Part shown: positions 1 through 9,027 of the stretch, piece by piece | How the letters are laid out: the number at the start of each line of letters is the position of its first letter | How positions within the stretch are numbered: the first letter of the stretch is position 1 | NCBI GenBank assembly: GCA_900543795.1 | Contig: UQSH01000002.1 | Location: 1-64,000, forward strand | DNA length: 64,000 bases | Direction of reading: 5' to 3' | DNA from: an uncultured Oscillospiraceae bacterium | Lineage (GTDB): Bacteria > Bacillota > Clostridia > Oscillospirales > Acutalibacteraceae | Program-made: the position numbers and the translations under genes | Notes under the pieces: model-generated | What the model was told of the DNA's origin: nothing | Databases searched by the model: none | What the model saw: the letters and a program-made list of their open reading frames with translations, nothing else

Positions 1-49
1 ACTAATTTTTAATTTTATAATATTATTTTATTAATAAATCAATTATATA

Positions 50-78
50 TTGAAAAAAAGTGTTTGAGCCTTTATAAT
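50..78 (+). promoter_or_regulatory. Sigma-A-type promoter of the first lipoprotein gene
   Basis: TTGAAA at 50-55 and TATAAT at 73-78 are separated by 17 bp, a near-consensus vegetative promoter. Transcription would begin near 85, leaving a leader of about 28 nt with GGAG at 101-104 before the ATG at 113. Bases 1-49 are AT-rich and hold no gene I can see. Confidence 0.6.
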
Positions 79-112
79 AGACTTAATAATCTTATAAAAC
101 GGAGTTTCGGCT

Positions 113-706
113 ATGAAAAAAACAATTGCGGTAATTCTTTCGGCAGTGTTACTTGCACTGACGCTTTGCTCCTGCTCCGGCGCAGGAGTTGAAATGACAG
201 AGGAAAACATAACGGATAGCGTTAACACGGCAATGACTGCCCTTACGGAATTTAACACCAAAAGGCTTGAAAAATATGTTGATTCCTCAACGCTAAACAC
301 AATTATCGGCTACGCAAATAAGCACAATCAGTTTAAGGAGCTCGGTGCTGCCATTTTTGAAAATCTGGAATATGAGATTACAGATATTGACACCGAGGCA
401 AAAACGGTTACTCTTAATGTTTACAACAAGGAGCTTTCGGGCGTTGCTTATGAATTTGCAAGCAAGCTTATGAAAAGCTATTCAACGATTGAGCTTTTAA
501 AAAGACTTGATGACGACGAATGGCTTGACGCCAACCTGAATGAGCTTACGGATATGATTGACGAGGCAACCTTTAACGAGGAGCCGATTGAAATAACGCT
601 CAGCGTTAAAGAGGGGAAGAAAAATCTTGTTTTCGTTTTTGATGAAAATGCAGAGGATGCCGTTTCCGGCGGCGCACTCACATCAATTATGCAGGCAATA
701 AAATAA
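113..706 (+). CDS. Small secreted lipoprotein of unknown function
   Basis: A 197-residue protein with a lysine-containing N-terminus, a hydrophobic stretch (about residues 5-18) and Cys residues at 19 and 21 in a lipobox-like LCSC context, so it is probably lipid-anchored on the outer face of the membrane. The mature part is acidic and mixed alpha/beta with no motif I recognise. The start is supported by GGAG eight bases upstream and by a promoter at 50-78. It sits just before secA on the same strand, but secA has its own candidate promoter, so the two need not share a function. Confidence 0.75.
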   Translation: MKKTIAVILSAVLLALTLCSCSGAGVEMTEENITDSVNTAMTALTEFNTKRLEKYVDSSTLNTIIGYANKHNQFKELGAAIFENLEYEITDIDTEAKTVTLNVYNKELSGVAYEFASKLMKSYSTIELLKRLDDDEWLDANLNELTDMIDEATFNEEPIEITLSVKEGKKNLVFVFDENAEDAVSGGALTSIMQAIK

Positions 707-714
707 AAAAAGTA

Positions 715-743
715 ATGACATAAACGGATAATTATGTTAAAAT
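715..743 (+). promoter_or_regulatory. Candidate secA promoter
   Basis: ATGACA at 715-720 and TAAAAT at 738-743 with a 17-bp spacer lie 50 bp upstream of the secA start. No terminator is visible between the lipoprotein stop (706) and this site, so readthrough is also possible. Confidence 0.45.
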
Positions 744-792
744 AGTTATTTGGATTTTGAAATAAACAAAAAATTCCTTTTGAGGTGAAACA

Positions 793-3549
793 ATGGCAAA
801 TAAATTTTTAACTGCACTTTTCGGAGATTATTCCGCAAAAGAGGTTAAGAGAGTTAAGAAAACGGCAGACAGGGTTCTTGCGCTTGAAAGCAAATATCAG
901 CCGATGAGCGACAAGGAGCTTACTGCGCAAACGGATATTCTTAAAGGCAGACTTGCAAACGGCGAAACGCTTGACGATATTCTGCCCGACGCCTTTGCGG
1001 TTTGCCGTGAGGGTGCGTGGCGTGTGCTTGGAATGAAGCACTTCCCCGTTCAGATTATCGGCGGAATTATTCTTCATCAGGGCAGAATTGCCGAAATGAA
1101 AACGGGCGAAGGCAAAACGCTTGTTGCAACGCTTCCCGCCTATCTTAATGCGCTTGACGGAAACGGAGTTCATATCGTTACCGTAAACGATTACCTTGCA
1201 AAGCGCGACTGCGAATGGATGGGAAAGCTTTATCGCTTTTTAGGTCTTTCAACGGGACTTATCATTCACGAAAAAACAAACCACGAGCGTCAGGAGGCTT
1301 ACGCCTGCGACATTACCTACGGCACCAACAATGAAATGGGCTTTGACTATTTAAGAGACAATATGGTGCTTTATAAAGAGCAAAAGGTTCAAAGAGGCCA
1401 TAATTTTGCAATAGTTGACGAGGTGGACTCAATCCTTATCGACGAGGCCCGTACTCCTCTTATTATCAGCGGACGGGGCGAGCAGTCAACCGATTTATAC
1501 CGCCAGGCAAACGAGTTTGCAAAAACTCTTAAAATGGACAAGGTTGCCCAAATGGACGAAAAGCAGGACACCGAGGAGGCCTATGACGGCGACTATGTTG
1601 TTGACGAAAAGGCAAGAACGGCAACCCTTACCCAAAGCGGTGTTAAAAAAGCAGAGGCACGCTTCGGCGTTGAAAACCTTATGGATATGGAAAACACAAC
1701 GCTTCTTCACCATATCAACCAGGCAATCAAGGCAAACGGCGTTATGAAAAAAGACATTGACTATGTTGTTGCAGACGGACAGGTTAAAATAGTTGATGAA
1801 TTTACAGGCCGTATTATGGAGGGCAGACGCTATAATGACGGTCTGCACCAGGCAATTGAAGCAAAGGAAGGCGTTAAGGTTGAGCACGAAAGCAAAACAC
1901 TTGCAACGATAACCTTCCAAAACTATTTCCGACTTTACAAAAAGCTTTCCGGTATGACGGGTACCGCTATGACGGAATCGCAGGAATTCAGCGAAATTTA
2001 CAAGCTTGATGTTGTTGAAATTCCAACAAACAAGCCGCTTCTGCGTGAGGATTTGCCCGATGTTATTTTCCAAACCGAAAGAGCAAAATTTACAAACGCA
2101 ATAAAGCAGATTAAGGAATGCCACGAGAAGGGGCAGCCCATCCTTGTTGGCACAATCAGCATTGAAAAGAGTGAGCTTCTTTCAAAGCTTCTTAAAAAGG
2201 AAAGAATTCCGCATAATGTTTTGAACGCTAAAAACCACGCCCGTGAAGCGGAAATCATTGCGCAGGCAGGTAAGCTCGGCGCCGTAACGATTGCAACAAA
2301 TATGGCAGGCCGTGGAACAGATATTATGCTCGGCGGTAACGCAGAATTTCTTGCAACCGCAGAAATGAAGCGCCTGCAATACACCGATGAGCTCATTGCA
2401 GAGGCAAAGGGCTTTGCCGAAACAGATAACGAGGAAATTCTTGAAGCAAGAGAAAAATTCAGAGAGCTTGAGGCTAAATACAAGGAAGAAATAAAAGACG
2501 AGGCAGAAAAGGTTCGCAAGGCGGGCGGACTGTTCATTTTAGGCACGGAGCGCCATGACTCACGAAGAATTGATAACCAGCTCAGAGGCCGTGCAGGCCG
2601 TCAGGGCGATCCGGGTAAATCGCAGTTCTATCTTTCAACGGAAGACGACCTTATGAGGCTTTTCGGCGGCGAAAGAATGAAAGCCGTTATGGGAAGGCTT
2701 AATGTTGACGAGAATATGCCGATTGAAAGCAAGATGATTTCAAACACCGTTGAATCCTCGCAGAAAAAGGTTGAGGGCAGAAACTTTGCAATAAGAAAGC
2801 AAACGCTTCAGTATGACGATGTTATGAACCGTCAGCGTGAGCTTATCTATAAGCAGCGTGATATGGTGCTTGACGGAATTGATTTAACCGATAAAATAAT
2901 CGGTATGCTTGATTCAAGCATTGAGGAAAATGTTCCCGTTTACTGTGCAAAGGACGCCGAAAGATCCAATTGGAACCTTAAAGGACTTAAAGAGAAATAC
3001 AGAGGCTGGCTCCTTACAGACGAGGAATGTGATTCGCTTGACGAGCTTGGCTTTGACGAGATAATCGAGCTCTTCAAGGAAACGGGCAGAAAGAAGCTTG
3101 CCGAAAGAAGAGAAGCCTTCGGCGAAGAGATTTATCTTGACCTTTCAAGAAAAATCCTGCTTCACAATGTTGATTCTCTTTGGATGGACCACATTGACGC
3201 AATGGAAGATTTGAAGGACGGAATTCATCTTCGTTCTTATGCACAGCAGGATCCCGTTGTTGCATTCCGTATGGAATCCTACGATATGTTTGACGAAATG
3301 ACGGCAACAATCCGTGAAAACACGGTTAAAATGATGTTCACAACCGTTGTTCGCAGGCGTGAGGATGTTGAGCGCAAGGCAGTTGCAAAAATAACCGCAA
3401 CCTCCTCCGGCGGAGACGATACCGTTAAACCGGAGCCCGTAAGAAAGGGCAAAAAGGTTGGCCCGAACGACCCGTGCCCCTGTGGAAGCGGAAAGAAATA
3501 TAAGAAATGCTGCGGCTCTCCCGAAAAGCTTGCACAAGAGGGCAAATAA
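793..3549 (+). CDS. secA: Protein translocase ATPase SecA
   Basis: Motor of the Sec preprotein translocase: it binds unfolded preproteins and pushes them through SecYEG by ATP hydrolysis at the cytoplasmic membrane. The 918 residues have the family's usual length and layout. They include Walker A (GEGKT, residues 105-109), the DEVD Walker B near 209, a preprotein crosslinking domain, the second helicase lobe with the [11 protein letters not shown] motif, and a C-terminal zinc site of the CxCxSGxxYKxCCG type at about 895-908. The start has GAGGTGAAACA immediately before the ATG. A terminator hairpin follows directly. This looks like the only SecA here, not the accessory SecA2. Confidence 0.97.
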   Translation: MANKFLTALFGDYSAKEVKRVKKTADRVLALESKYQPMSDKELTAQTDILKGRLANGETLDDILPDAFAVCREGAWRVLGMKHFPVQIIGGIILHQGRIAEMKTGEGKTLVATLPAYLNALDGNGVHIVTVNDYLAKRDCEWMGKLYRFLGLSTGLIIHEKTNHERQEAYACDITYGTNNEMGFDYLRDNMVLYKEQKVQRGHNFAIVDEVDSILIDEARTPLIISGRGEQSTDLYRQANEFAKTLKMDKVAQMDEKQDTEEAYDGDYVVDEKARTATLTQSGVKKAEARFGVENLMDMENTTLLHHINQAIKANGVMKKDIDYVVADGQVKIVDEFTGRIMEGRRYNDGLHQAIEAKEGVKVEHESKTLATITFQNYFRLYKKLSGMTGTAMTESQEFSEIYKLDVVEIPTNKPLLREDLPDVIFQTERAKFTNAIKQIKECHEKGQPILVGTISIEKSELLSKLLKKERIPHNVLNAKNHAREAEIIAQAGKLGAVTIATNMAGRGTDIMLGGNAEFLATAEMKRLQYTDELIAEAKGFAETDNEEILEAREKFRELEAKYKEEIKDEAEKVRKAGGLFILGTERHDSRRIDNQLRGRAGRQGDPGKSQFYLSTEDDLMRLFGGERMKAVMGRLNVDENMPIESKMISNTVESSQKKVEGRNFAIRKQTLQYDDVMNRQRELIYKQRDMVLDGIDLTDKIIGMLDSSIEENVPVYCAKDAERSNWNLKGLKEKYRGWLLTDEECDSLDELGFDEIIELFKETGRKKLAERREAFGEEIYLDLSRKILLHNVDSLWMDHIDAMEDLKDGIHLRSYAQQDPVVAFRMESYDMFDEMTATIRENTVKMMFTTVVRRREDVERKAVAKITATSSGGDDTVKPEPVRKGKKVGPNDPCPCGSGKKYKKCCGSPEKLAQEGK

Positions 3550-3560
3550 CAAAAAATTAA

Positions 3561-3602
3561 CTGCCGAAGAAGCAAATCGTTTCTTCGGCAGTTTTTCTTT
3601 TT
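3561..3602 (+). terminator. secA intrinsic terminator (copy 1 of a duplicated hairpin)
   Basis: CTGCCGAAGAA and TTCTTCGGCAG form an 11-bp stem around AGCAAATCGT-like loop sequence, followed by a T-rich tail. The 42-bp block 3559-3600 recurs base for base at 4106-4147. Confidence 0.85.
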
Positions 3603-3608
3603 TCTTTA

Positions 3609-3797
3609 TTATTTTTGATTATCGTCCGTTTCGACGGGCATATCACTGAGAGCATATTTACAGCATTGCAAAACAAGAAGATTAAATGAAATGTTGTTTT
3701 CTGCGGCAGTTTTATTAAGCTTTTCAAACAAGGGCTCGGTAAATCGTATTGTTCTTGGAATATTTGCACTTTTAAGCTCGTTATCAATTTTAAACAT
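3609..3797 (-). CDS. Small ribbon-helix-helix (Arc/CopG-like) DNA-binding protein
   Basis: A 62-residue protein. The start at 3797 is chosen over an upstream in-frame start at 3827 because AAGGTG lies six bases before it. The pattern fits the ribbon-helix-helix fold: a short basic beta strand (IPRTIRF, about residues 12-18), then two helices separated by a turn (EPLFEKLNKTAAENN, then SFNLLVLQCCKYAL). Such proteins bind DNA as dimers and often repress their own promoter. A perfect 8-4-8 palindrome at 3831-3850, just upstream, is a plausible operator. It faces a Cys-rich mini-gene. The ligand, if any, is unknown; an antitoxin role is possible, but the neighbour does not look like a known toxin. 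Confidence 0.6.
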   Translation of the reverse strand: MFKIDNELKSANIPRTIRFTEPLFEKLNKTAAENNISFNLLVLQCCKYALSDMPVETDDNQK

Positions 3798-3830
3798 AAT
3801 TATCACCTTAAATATAATTATGCTCATTTT

Positions 3831-3850
3831 AGGTTATATTTCTATAACCT
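3831..3850. promoter_or_regulatory. Palindromic operator candidate between the RHH and Cys-rich genes
   Basis: AGGTTATA-TTTC-TATAACCT is a perfect 8-4-8 inverted repeat in the 105-bp divergent spacer. It lies 34 bp upstream of the RHH start and just before the promoter of the opposing gene, where one bound repressor could control both. Confidence 0.5.
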
Positions 3851-3857
3851 TTTTTGG

Positions 3858-3886
3858 TTGCATTTTTATATACATTAGTATATAAT
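3858..3886 (+). promoter_or_regulatory. Promoter of the Cys-rich mini-gene
   Basis: TTGCAT at 3858-3863 and TATAAT at 3881-3886 with a 17-bp spacer. The predicted transcript start near 3893 leaves only about 10 nt of leader, just containing the GGTGG ribosome site. Confidence 0.55.
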
Positions 3887-3902
3887 TATTTTGGTGGTAA
3901 AA

Positions 3903-4076
3903 ATGAAATGTGAAAATTGCTTTTGTATTTATGAAGAAAACGGAAACTGCACCTTGCAGGATATTGAGCTCGACATTCAGGGATTGTGCAAAGAGTGTAT
4001 ATATATTAGTATTGAAAACCGTGAGCTGCAAAATCTAAAATTCAAGAGTAAGCTCAGTGTGCTTTCAGATGATTAA
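3903..4076 (+). CDS. Cys-rich mini-protein, possible metal-binding knuckle
   Basis: A 57-residue protein with six cysteines arranged CxxCxC (residues 3-8), a single C at 16 and CxxC at 29-32, followed by a charged tail. The spacing suggests one compact zinc- or iron-binding unit, but I cannot assign a family. The ATG at 3903 is preferred over the TTG at 3891 because GGTGG sits just before it. It is divergent from the RHH regulator and followed by the second copy of the secA-type terminator, so it forms a self-contained transcription unit. Confidence 0.55.
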   Translation: MKCENCFCIYEENGNCTLQDIELDIQGLCKECIYISIENRELQNLKFKSKLSVLSDD

Positions 4077-4107
4077 ATAACACCCGCAGGAAAGGCGGAA
4101 AAGCCAA

Positions 4108-4147
4108 CTGCCGAAGAAGCAAATCGTTTCTTCGGCAGTTTTTCTTT
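4108..4147 (+). terminator. Terminator of the Cys-rich gene (copy 2 of the duplicated hairpin)
   Basis: The same 11-bp stem, loop and T tail as the secA terminator, identical over 42 bp (4106-4147 against 3559-3600). The identity extends through the loop, which selection on pairing alone would not preserve. Confidence 0.8.
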
Positions 4148-4164
4148 ATTAATTTCAGCGTGGC

Positions 4165-4938
4165 TTAGGCCGATTTATTGACAGCATTCGTTTTCGTCTT
4201 TTTTCTGACGAGAACCATAATAACCGCCAAAACGGCATAAATTATTATCCAACAAATATACGATTTGCTGACATGATTGCCGGCATTTGCAATAATCAGC
4301 GCCGAAGCGGCCTTGCGTGCGGCATTTATAAAGAAGCCGATAATCGAAAAATCGGCAATAAGCAAAGCGCCCTTGCCCTTGAAAAGAAAGCACACGCATG
4401 CAAGAATTAAAACCGCAACAATATATGCCGCCGCCTGAAAGGCATACGGAAGCATCATACTGCCCGTTTTTATCAGCGTATATTTTGCAAACTGAGCCCC
4501 GATTTCGCTGCAAAACGGCACAACAAGCAACAATGCGCCTATTGATGCGGCGTGAATTTTTTCATATTTATCCTGCGTTTCCTGCATTTTATAGAATTTA
4601 TAAATCATTAAAAGGAAAAGCACAAGAGCCGCCTTGCGCACAAGATAATATACTGCGGCGGCGTCTATATTAGTGTATCTTAGCATTAATAAATCGGGAG
4701 GCAGCATTTTAAACGCAAAAACAGAAGCCATTATGCCGTAAAAAATATCCTTTGATTTATACAAAAGCGCCAAGGCAACAAAAACGGCACAGGTGAAAAC
4801 GATTGCCTGAACAATCGCAGAAGCTTCATTCCACGGCGTTAAACGCTTAAATGCCTTTTCGGCAACATAGCAGATAAAAATCAAAGCAATTGACGCAACG
4901 GCAGGCAGCTGCTCCCTGCTTAAAAAACTTTTTTTCAT
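4165..4938 (-). CDS. Polytopic membrane protein of unknown function
   Basis: 257 residues with about eight hydrophobic segments spread over the whole length, short charged loops and a basic C-terminus (VRKKTKTNAVNKSA), which places the tail in the cytoplasm. There are no conserved transporter, protease or sensor motifs I can recognise. The ATG is preceded by AAAGAGTGGTG. It lies downstream of the CobW gene on the same strand, but a hairpin at 5056-5100 separates the two. Start and membrane nature are well supported; the role is unknown. Confidence 0.7.
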   Translation of the reverse strand: MKKSFLSREQLPAVASIALIFICYVAEKAFKRLTPWNEASAIVQAIVFTCAVFVALALLYKSKDIFYGIMASVFAFKMLPPDLLMLRYTNIDAAAVYYLVRKAALVLFLLMIYKFYKMQETQDKYEKIHAASIGALLLVVPFCSEIGAQFAKYTLIKTGSMMLPYAFQAAAYIVAVLILACVCFLFKGKGALLIADFSIIGFFINAARKAASALIIANAGNHVSKSYICWIIIYAVLAVIMVLVRKKTKTNAVNKSA

Positions 4939-5055
4939 AGCACCACTCTTTCTGTTAACACTTTATTCACATTTTAATTATATTAATAATAAAATAAAAT
5001 GTCAATTTGGAATATTCACAAAAAAATGCACCGTTATGTGTACAAAATAAACAAT

Positions 5056-5100
5056 AAAGCAGGCAGATTGCACTAAAAAGCGCTCTTCGCCTGCTTTTTT
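5056..5100 (-). terminator. Terminator downstream of the CobW gene
   Basis: AAAGCAGGC (5056-5064) pairs with GCCTGCTTT (5089-5097) around a 24-nt loop. Reading on the minus strand, the stem is followed by a T-rich run. It begins about ten bases past the CobW stop. Confidence 0.6.
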
Positions 5101-5110
5101 AATCGGAAAA

Positions 5111-6361
5111 TTATTCGGCAATGCAATCATCAAGAGCATTGATGATTTCTTCCTTATTCATATTTCTGCCGATAAAAACTATTTTATTAATTCTGTCGCC
5201 GTATTTTTCATCCCATGCCGCCGCAATATCGGGATTCATCTGCAAAATCTGCTTTCTTTCACGCTCGGGGAAGCAGGCAATCCACTTGCCGTCATCCGTT
5301 GCTGATTTTTGCCGTCCGCTTTGCTCAAAGATATAAGCGGTGTTCGGATCCTCTGCAATCCAGAAAAGTCCCTTTGCACGGATTACCTCGGCAGGCCATT
5401 TTGCAAAAACAAATTCCTCAAATTTTTGCTTTGAAAACGGGCGAACATTCTGATAAACGAAGGTGCCTATTCCGTATTCCTCCGCCTCGCCCTCATCGTG
5501 ATGATGGTGGTGATGGTGTCCGTGGTGTCCGTGCTCTTCGTGTTCGCCGTGGTGCTCGTGATCGTGATGATGCTCATCGTGATGCTCATGCTCCTCGTGT
5601 TCGCTTTCGGAATTTTCACCCTCGCCTGCCATAGCCTTTATCCAGCCTGCACTTTCAATAATCCTTTCATAATCAAATCTGTTTGTTGAAAGAATTTCCG
5701 CAACATCAACATTTCCAAAGGTGGCTTCAATAATTTTTGCTTCCGGCTGAAGCGCCTTGATAACAGAAATAACCTCTGCCTTTTCCTTAGGCGTTACCTC
5801 ATCAACCTTATTAAGAACAATCGTTGTGCAATATTCAATCTGCTGAACAAGAAGATTTTCAATATCCTCTTCATCAAGGTCTTTTTTGAGCAAATCCTTG
5901 CCCGAGCCGAACTCATCGGCCATTCTTTTTGCATCCACAACGGTTGTGATATTATCGAGGCGGCAAACTGCGGGCATTTTTACGCTTGGATCTGTTCCGT
6001 CAAGCATACAGATTGAGCCTGCAATCGGACCGGGCTCGCAAATTCCCGAGGCTTCGATAAGAATATAATCAAACCTGCCCGATTTTGCAAGGCTGATAAT
6101 CTGCTTCATTAAATCAACCTTAAGAGTGCAGCAAATACATCCGTTTGAAAGCGGAACAAGATTTTCATCCTTCTGCGTAACATTTCCGCCCTTTTGAATA
6201 AGCGAAGCGTCAATATTAACCTCGCCGATGTCATTAACTATAACGGCAACCTTATAGCCCTGCTGATTTGCAAGAATATGATTAAGCAGAGTTGTTTTTC
6301 CTGCTCCGAGATAGCCTGTTAAAAGCGAAACGGGAACTAAATCCTTCTTTTTGTTAAACAT
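5111..6361 (-). CDS. CobW/COG0523-family GTPase, probable zinc metallochaperone
   Basis: 416-residue G3E-family GTPase. It shows a Walker A motif (GYLGAGKTT, residues 16-24), the family-defining metal site GCICC (74-78), a switch region and an NKVD base-recognition motif near residue 180. A very His-rich acidic linker (about 254-294, with runs of His, Asp and Glu) follows, then the CobW C-terminal domain. GTP-driven proteins of this kind deliver metals, often zinc, to client enzymes. The linker would buffer metal. The gene starts 20 bp from a perfect 7-4-7 palindrome overlapping its promoter. The zinc assignment is inference; cobalt or nickel is possible. Confidence 0.85.
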   Translation of the reverse strand: MFNKKKDLVPVSLLTGYLGAGKTTLLNHILANQQGYKVAVIVNDIGEVNIDASLIQKGGNVTQKDENLVPLSNGCICCTLKVDLMKQIISLAKSGRFDYILIEASGICEPGPIAGSICMLDGTDPSVKMPAVCRLDNITTVVDAKRMADEFGSGKDLLKKDLDEEDIENLLVQQIEYCTTIVLNKVDEVTPKEKAEVISVIKALQPEAKIIEATFGNVDVAEILSTNRFDYERIIESAGWIKAMAGEGENSESEHEEHEHHDEHHHDHEHHGEHEEHGHHGHHHHHHHDEGEAEEYGIGTFVYQNVRPFSKQKFEEFVFAKWPAEVIRAKGLFWIAEDPNTAYIFEQSGRQKSATDDGKWIACFPERERKQILQMNPDIAAAWDEKYGDRINKIVFIGRNMNKEEIINALDDCIAE

Positions 6362-6381
6362 AATTTACACTGCCTTTCAAC

Positions 6382-6420
6382 TATTAATTATCATTAATAA
6401 TATAATAACACCCTTGTCAA
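6382..6420 (-). promoter_or_regulatory. CobW promoter with palindromic operator candidate
   Basis: On the minus strand TTGACA (complement of 6415-6420) lies upstream of an AT-rich -10 region. TATTAAT-TATC-ATTAATA (6382-6399), a perfect inverted repeat, overlaps the -10 area. Position and symmetry suggest a metal-responsive repressor, but the sequence does not match the Bacillus Zur box closely. Confidence 0.4.
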
Positions 6421-6425
6421 GAGGA

Positions 6426-8840
6426 TTATTTAAACGCAGATGAATTCATCGCAAGGCGGATAACATTTTTTGCGCTTCGCTGAATTTCGCCCAGCGTTAT
6501 GCCGCCCTCTTTGCCGAGAGAGGAAAGAAGCGTTCCGTCCGGTCTTTTGAGCCCAACTCTTTTTCCGCCGGGCATAAGCACATCAACCTGCGCACGCACT
6601 CTGTAAGCCTGTGCCTTGATTTTGGGAAAATCGGGGCTCTTGCCGTTTTTTATCCACCAGTCTGTTATAACACAGCCGTTATAGCCCCATTCGCCTCTTA
6701 AAATTGAGGTGCACAAATCGTAATTATAATAACTCCAAACGCCGTTTATTTTATTATAAGAGGTCATAATATTTTTCGGCTCTGCCTCTTTAATACAGAT
6801 TTCAAAGCCTTTTAGATAAATCTGCCTTAATGCGCGCTCGGAAACTCTTGCGTCATTTATTGTTCTTCTAAACTCCTGATTGTTGCACGCAAAATGCTTT
6901 GGACACGCCGCGCCGCCCTGCGACTGAATGCCGCGAACTGCCGCCGCGCCGATTTTGCCCGTTAAATAAGGATCCTCCGAATAATATTCAAAGTTTCTTC
7001 CGCAAAGCACATTTCTGTGAATATTCATTCCGGGAGCGAGCAGAACATCGCTTCCCCTGCTTTTCATTTCCTGCGCAACGGCGGAATAAACCTCAAAAAC
7101 AAGCTCTTCATCAAAGGAGGACGCAAGCAGAGTGCCTATCGGAATAAGCATACAGCCTGCGCTGAGCCTTATGCCCGAGGGGCCGTCTGTTGTTGTTACG
7201 GCAGGTATTCCCTTTTCTCTGAGCGACGGCAAAACGCCTGCATATGCACCTGCGTTTCCGCTTGCGCCGAGCGGACTGTTCATTGAATAATCGCCTCTTG
7301 TTATGGCTTCAAGCTCCTTTGCGTTCAACTGCGCCGTAAAATCATCAAGCGACGCCCTTCCCTCTTTAACATCTGCAAGCGTTATATTTTCATTACTCGA
7401 TTTTTTCAGCTCGGGAGGAAGATTGCTTAAAATTCTTTTTTTAAGATTAACCTCATTTGCTCTGCACGGTCTGAAAATCGGCAATCTCCTTGTGTTGCTT
7501 TCAAGAGCGGTTATAACGCCAAACGACTCCTTCGGAGCACAGCATTGCGACAGGGTGCTTATGCACACCGTTTCCTCTTGATAATAAGAGAAAATTTTCT
7601 CGCTTGACCTAACATTATTACCGAGATAAAAATCATATTCGCCTGCTTCAACAACATAGGACGAAGCAAAGCCCGCCTTGCCCGATTCATCATAAGAGGC
7701 AAGCTGTTCAAGAGAAACGAAAAACGAAATTTTCTGCGCCTCATTAGGTTGAAGCTCCTTTGTTTTTACAAACGCGCAAAGCTCCTTTTCGGGATTTCCG
7801 AGAACGGCGCACGGCTTGCCCAAATAGAGCTGGGCAACCTCCTTACCTGCACGGCTTCCCGTGTTTTTAAGCTCTGCCGTAAACGAAAAGCCGTTTTCCT
7901 GCGCACTGCTTTCAAGCAGAGAAATCTCAAATTCCGTGTAGCTTAATCCAAAGCCAAACGGAAAAAGCACCTTTTCCTTTTCAAAGGTTTCAAAATATCT
8001 GTATCCAACATAAATATCCTCTTTGTAATAATTATATTCTGCGTTTCCGAAGCAGGAGGCACTTGGATAATCGGAATATTCTGCGGCGCAGGTATCTGTC
8101 AGCTTGCCGCAGGGATTAATCCTGCCGCACAAAATATCGCTAACGGCATTTCCGCTTTCCATACCGCCCTGCCAAGCAATGAGCACGGCAGGAATATCAA
8201 GCTCTTCAACCCACGAAAAATCAATAACGCTTCCTATATTGAGAACAACAACCGTTTTTTCAAAATAAGAGCGAACGGCTTTGAGCAAAGAACGCTCCTC
8301 ATCTGTTAAATAATAGCTGCCCTTTTCAAGAGCGTTTTCCCTATCCTCTCCGGAAGATCTGCCGATAACAACAACCGCACAATCCGATTTGTTTTCCGCC
8401 CTTGCCACCTCAATATCGGAGATGGGCATTTCCGGATAAAAGCGAGGCCACATTCCCCAGCCTGCCTCGGCAATTTTATTTTTTTCACACCAGCCTGAAT
8501 AAACCTCGGCAAGCTCTTCATTAAGGGAAAGAAGCTCGCAGGCTCTGATTCCGTCTGCAAGATTTACCTCATACTGCCTGTTTACATCTCCGCCGGAGCC
8601 GTATCCCGTGTAAAACCAATCATTTTGAACTCTTCCGAAAAGAGAAACAACGCTTCCCTTTTTAAGCGGAAGAATTGAGTTGTTTTTAAGCAAAACGGCT
8701 CCCTCGGCGGCGGCACGCCTGAGCAATGCGCTAACCTCGGGCGCAACGGCTCCGCCCTCTTCTCTGTTTACGATTTTTTTCTGCGCAACAGAGCTTATTC
8801 CGCCATATATTTTTAAAGCCGTTTCCTTTAATTTTGACAT
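6426..8840 (-). CDS. Glycoside hydrolase family 3 enzyme with permuted domain order (beta-glucosidase-like)
   Basis: 804 residues from the ATG at 8840, which has GGGGGAA at the right distance; an in-frame ATG at 8891 has no such site. Usual GH3 enzymes start with the TIM-barrel domain. Here the alpha/beta GH3_C domain comes first (LLKNNSILPLK near residue 50), then a fibronectin-III-like domain after the FGFGLSYTEF motif. The barrel domain is last, with DGPSGIRL, KHFACNNQE and VITDWW, whose Asp is the expected nucleophile. No signal peptide is seen, so it probably acts in the cytoplasm on imported beta-glucosides or related oligosaccharides. The same domain order is known from rumen Clostridia enzymes. 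Exact substrate cannot be read from sequence. Confidence 0.9.
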   Translation of the reverse strand: MSKLKETALKIYGGISSVAQKKIVNREEGGAVAPEVSALLRRAAAEGAVLLKNNSILPLKKGSVVSLFGRVQNDWFYTGYGSGGDVNRQYEVNLADGIRACELLSLNEELAEVYSGWCEKNKIAEAGWGMWPRFYPEMPISDIEVARAENKSDCAVVVIGRSSGEDRENALEKGSYYLTDEERSLLKAVRSYFEKTVVVLNIGSVIDFSWVEELDIPAVLIAWQGGMESGNAVSDILCGRINPCGKLTDTCAAEYSDYPSASCFGNAEYNYYKEDIYVGYRYFETFEKEKVLFPFGFGLSYTEFEISLLESSAQENGFSFTAELKNTGSRAGKEVAQLYLGKPCAVLGNPEKELCAFVKTKELQPNEAQKISFFVSLEQLASYDESGKAGFASSYVVEAGEYDFYLGNNVRSSEKIFSYYQEETVCISTLSQCCAPKESFGVITALESNTRRLPIFRPCRANEVNLKKRILSNLPPELKKSSNENITLADVKEGRASLDDFTAQLNAKELEAITRGDYSMNSPLGASGNAGAYAGVLPSLREKGIPAVTTTDGPSGIRLSAGCMLIPIGTLLASSFDEELVFEVYSAVAQEMKSRGSDVLLAPGMNIHRNVLCGRNFEYYSEDPYLTGKIGAAAVRGIQSQGGAACPKHFACNNQEFRRTINDARVSERALRQIYLKGFEICIKEAEPKNIMTSYNKINGVWSYYNYDLCTSILRGEWGYNGCVITDWWIKNGKSPDFPKIKAQAYRVRAQVDVLMPGGKRVGLKRPDGTLLSSLGKEGGITLGEIQRSAKNVIRLAMNSSAFK

Positions 8841-8958
8841 AAAAATTCCCCCGAATATTTTAATACATTTTAATAATATCAAAACATTCATTACAAATCA
8901 AGAAAAAGAAAGCAAGCAATAACGGTTTTCGCTTACGGCGTGTAATTTTGTTGAGAGA

Positions 8959-8988
8959 AGAAAAAACGGGACGGAAAACCGCCCCGTT
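8959..8988 (-). terminator. Terminator of the LRR-protein gene
   Basis: AACGGGACGG and CCGCCCCGTT form a 10-bp stem (one mismatch) with an AAAA loop. On the minus strand it is followed by six T residues. It lies 40 bp past the stop of the LRR gene and before the GH3 gene. Confidence 0.75.
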
Positions 8989-9027
8989 AAAAACCGTTTT
9001 TTAAAAATATACCGTTACCCTAACGGA

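Noticed and set aside
3691..3885. Plus-strand hydrophobic frame opposite the RHH gene
   Set aside because: It is antisense to the RHH gene and its promoter region, with no ribosome site; the hydrophobicity comes from AT-rich codons.
5498..5689. Plus-strand frame rich in Met, Val and Leu resembling a membrane helix
   Set aside because: It is the antisense of the His/Glu/Asp-rich codons of the CobW linker (CAT and CAC read as ATG and GTG).
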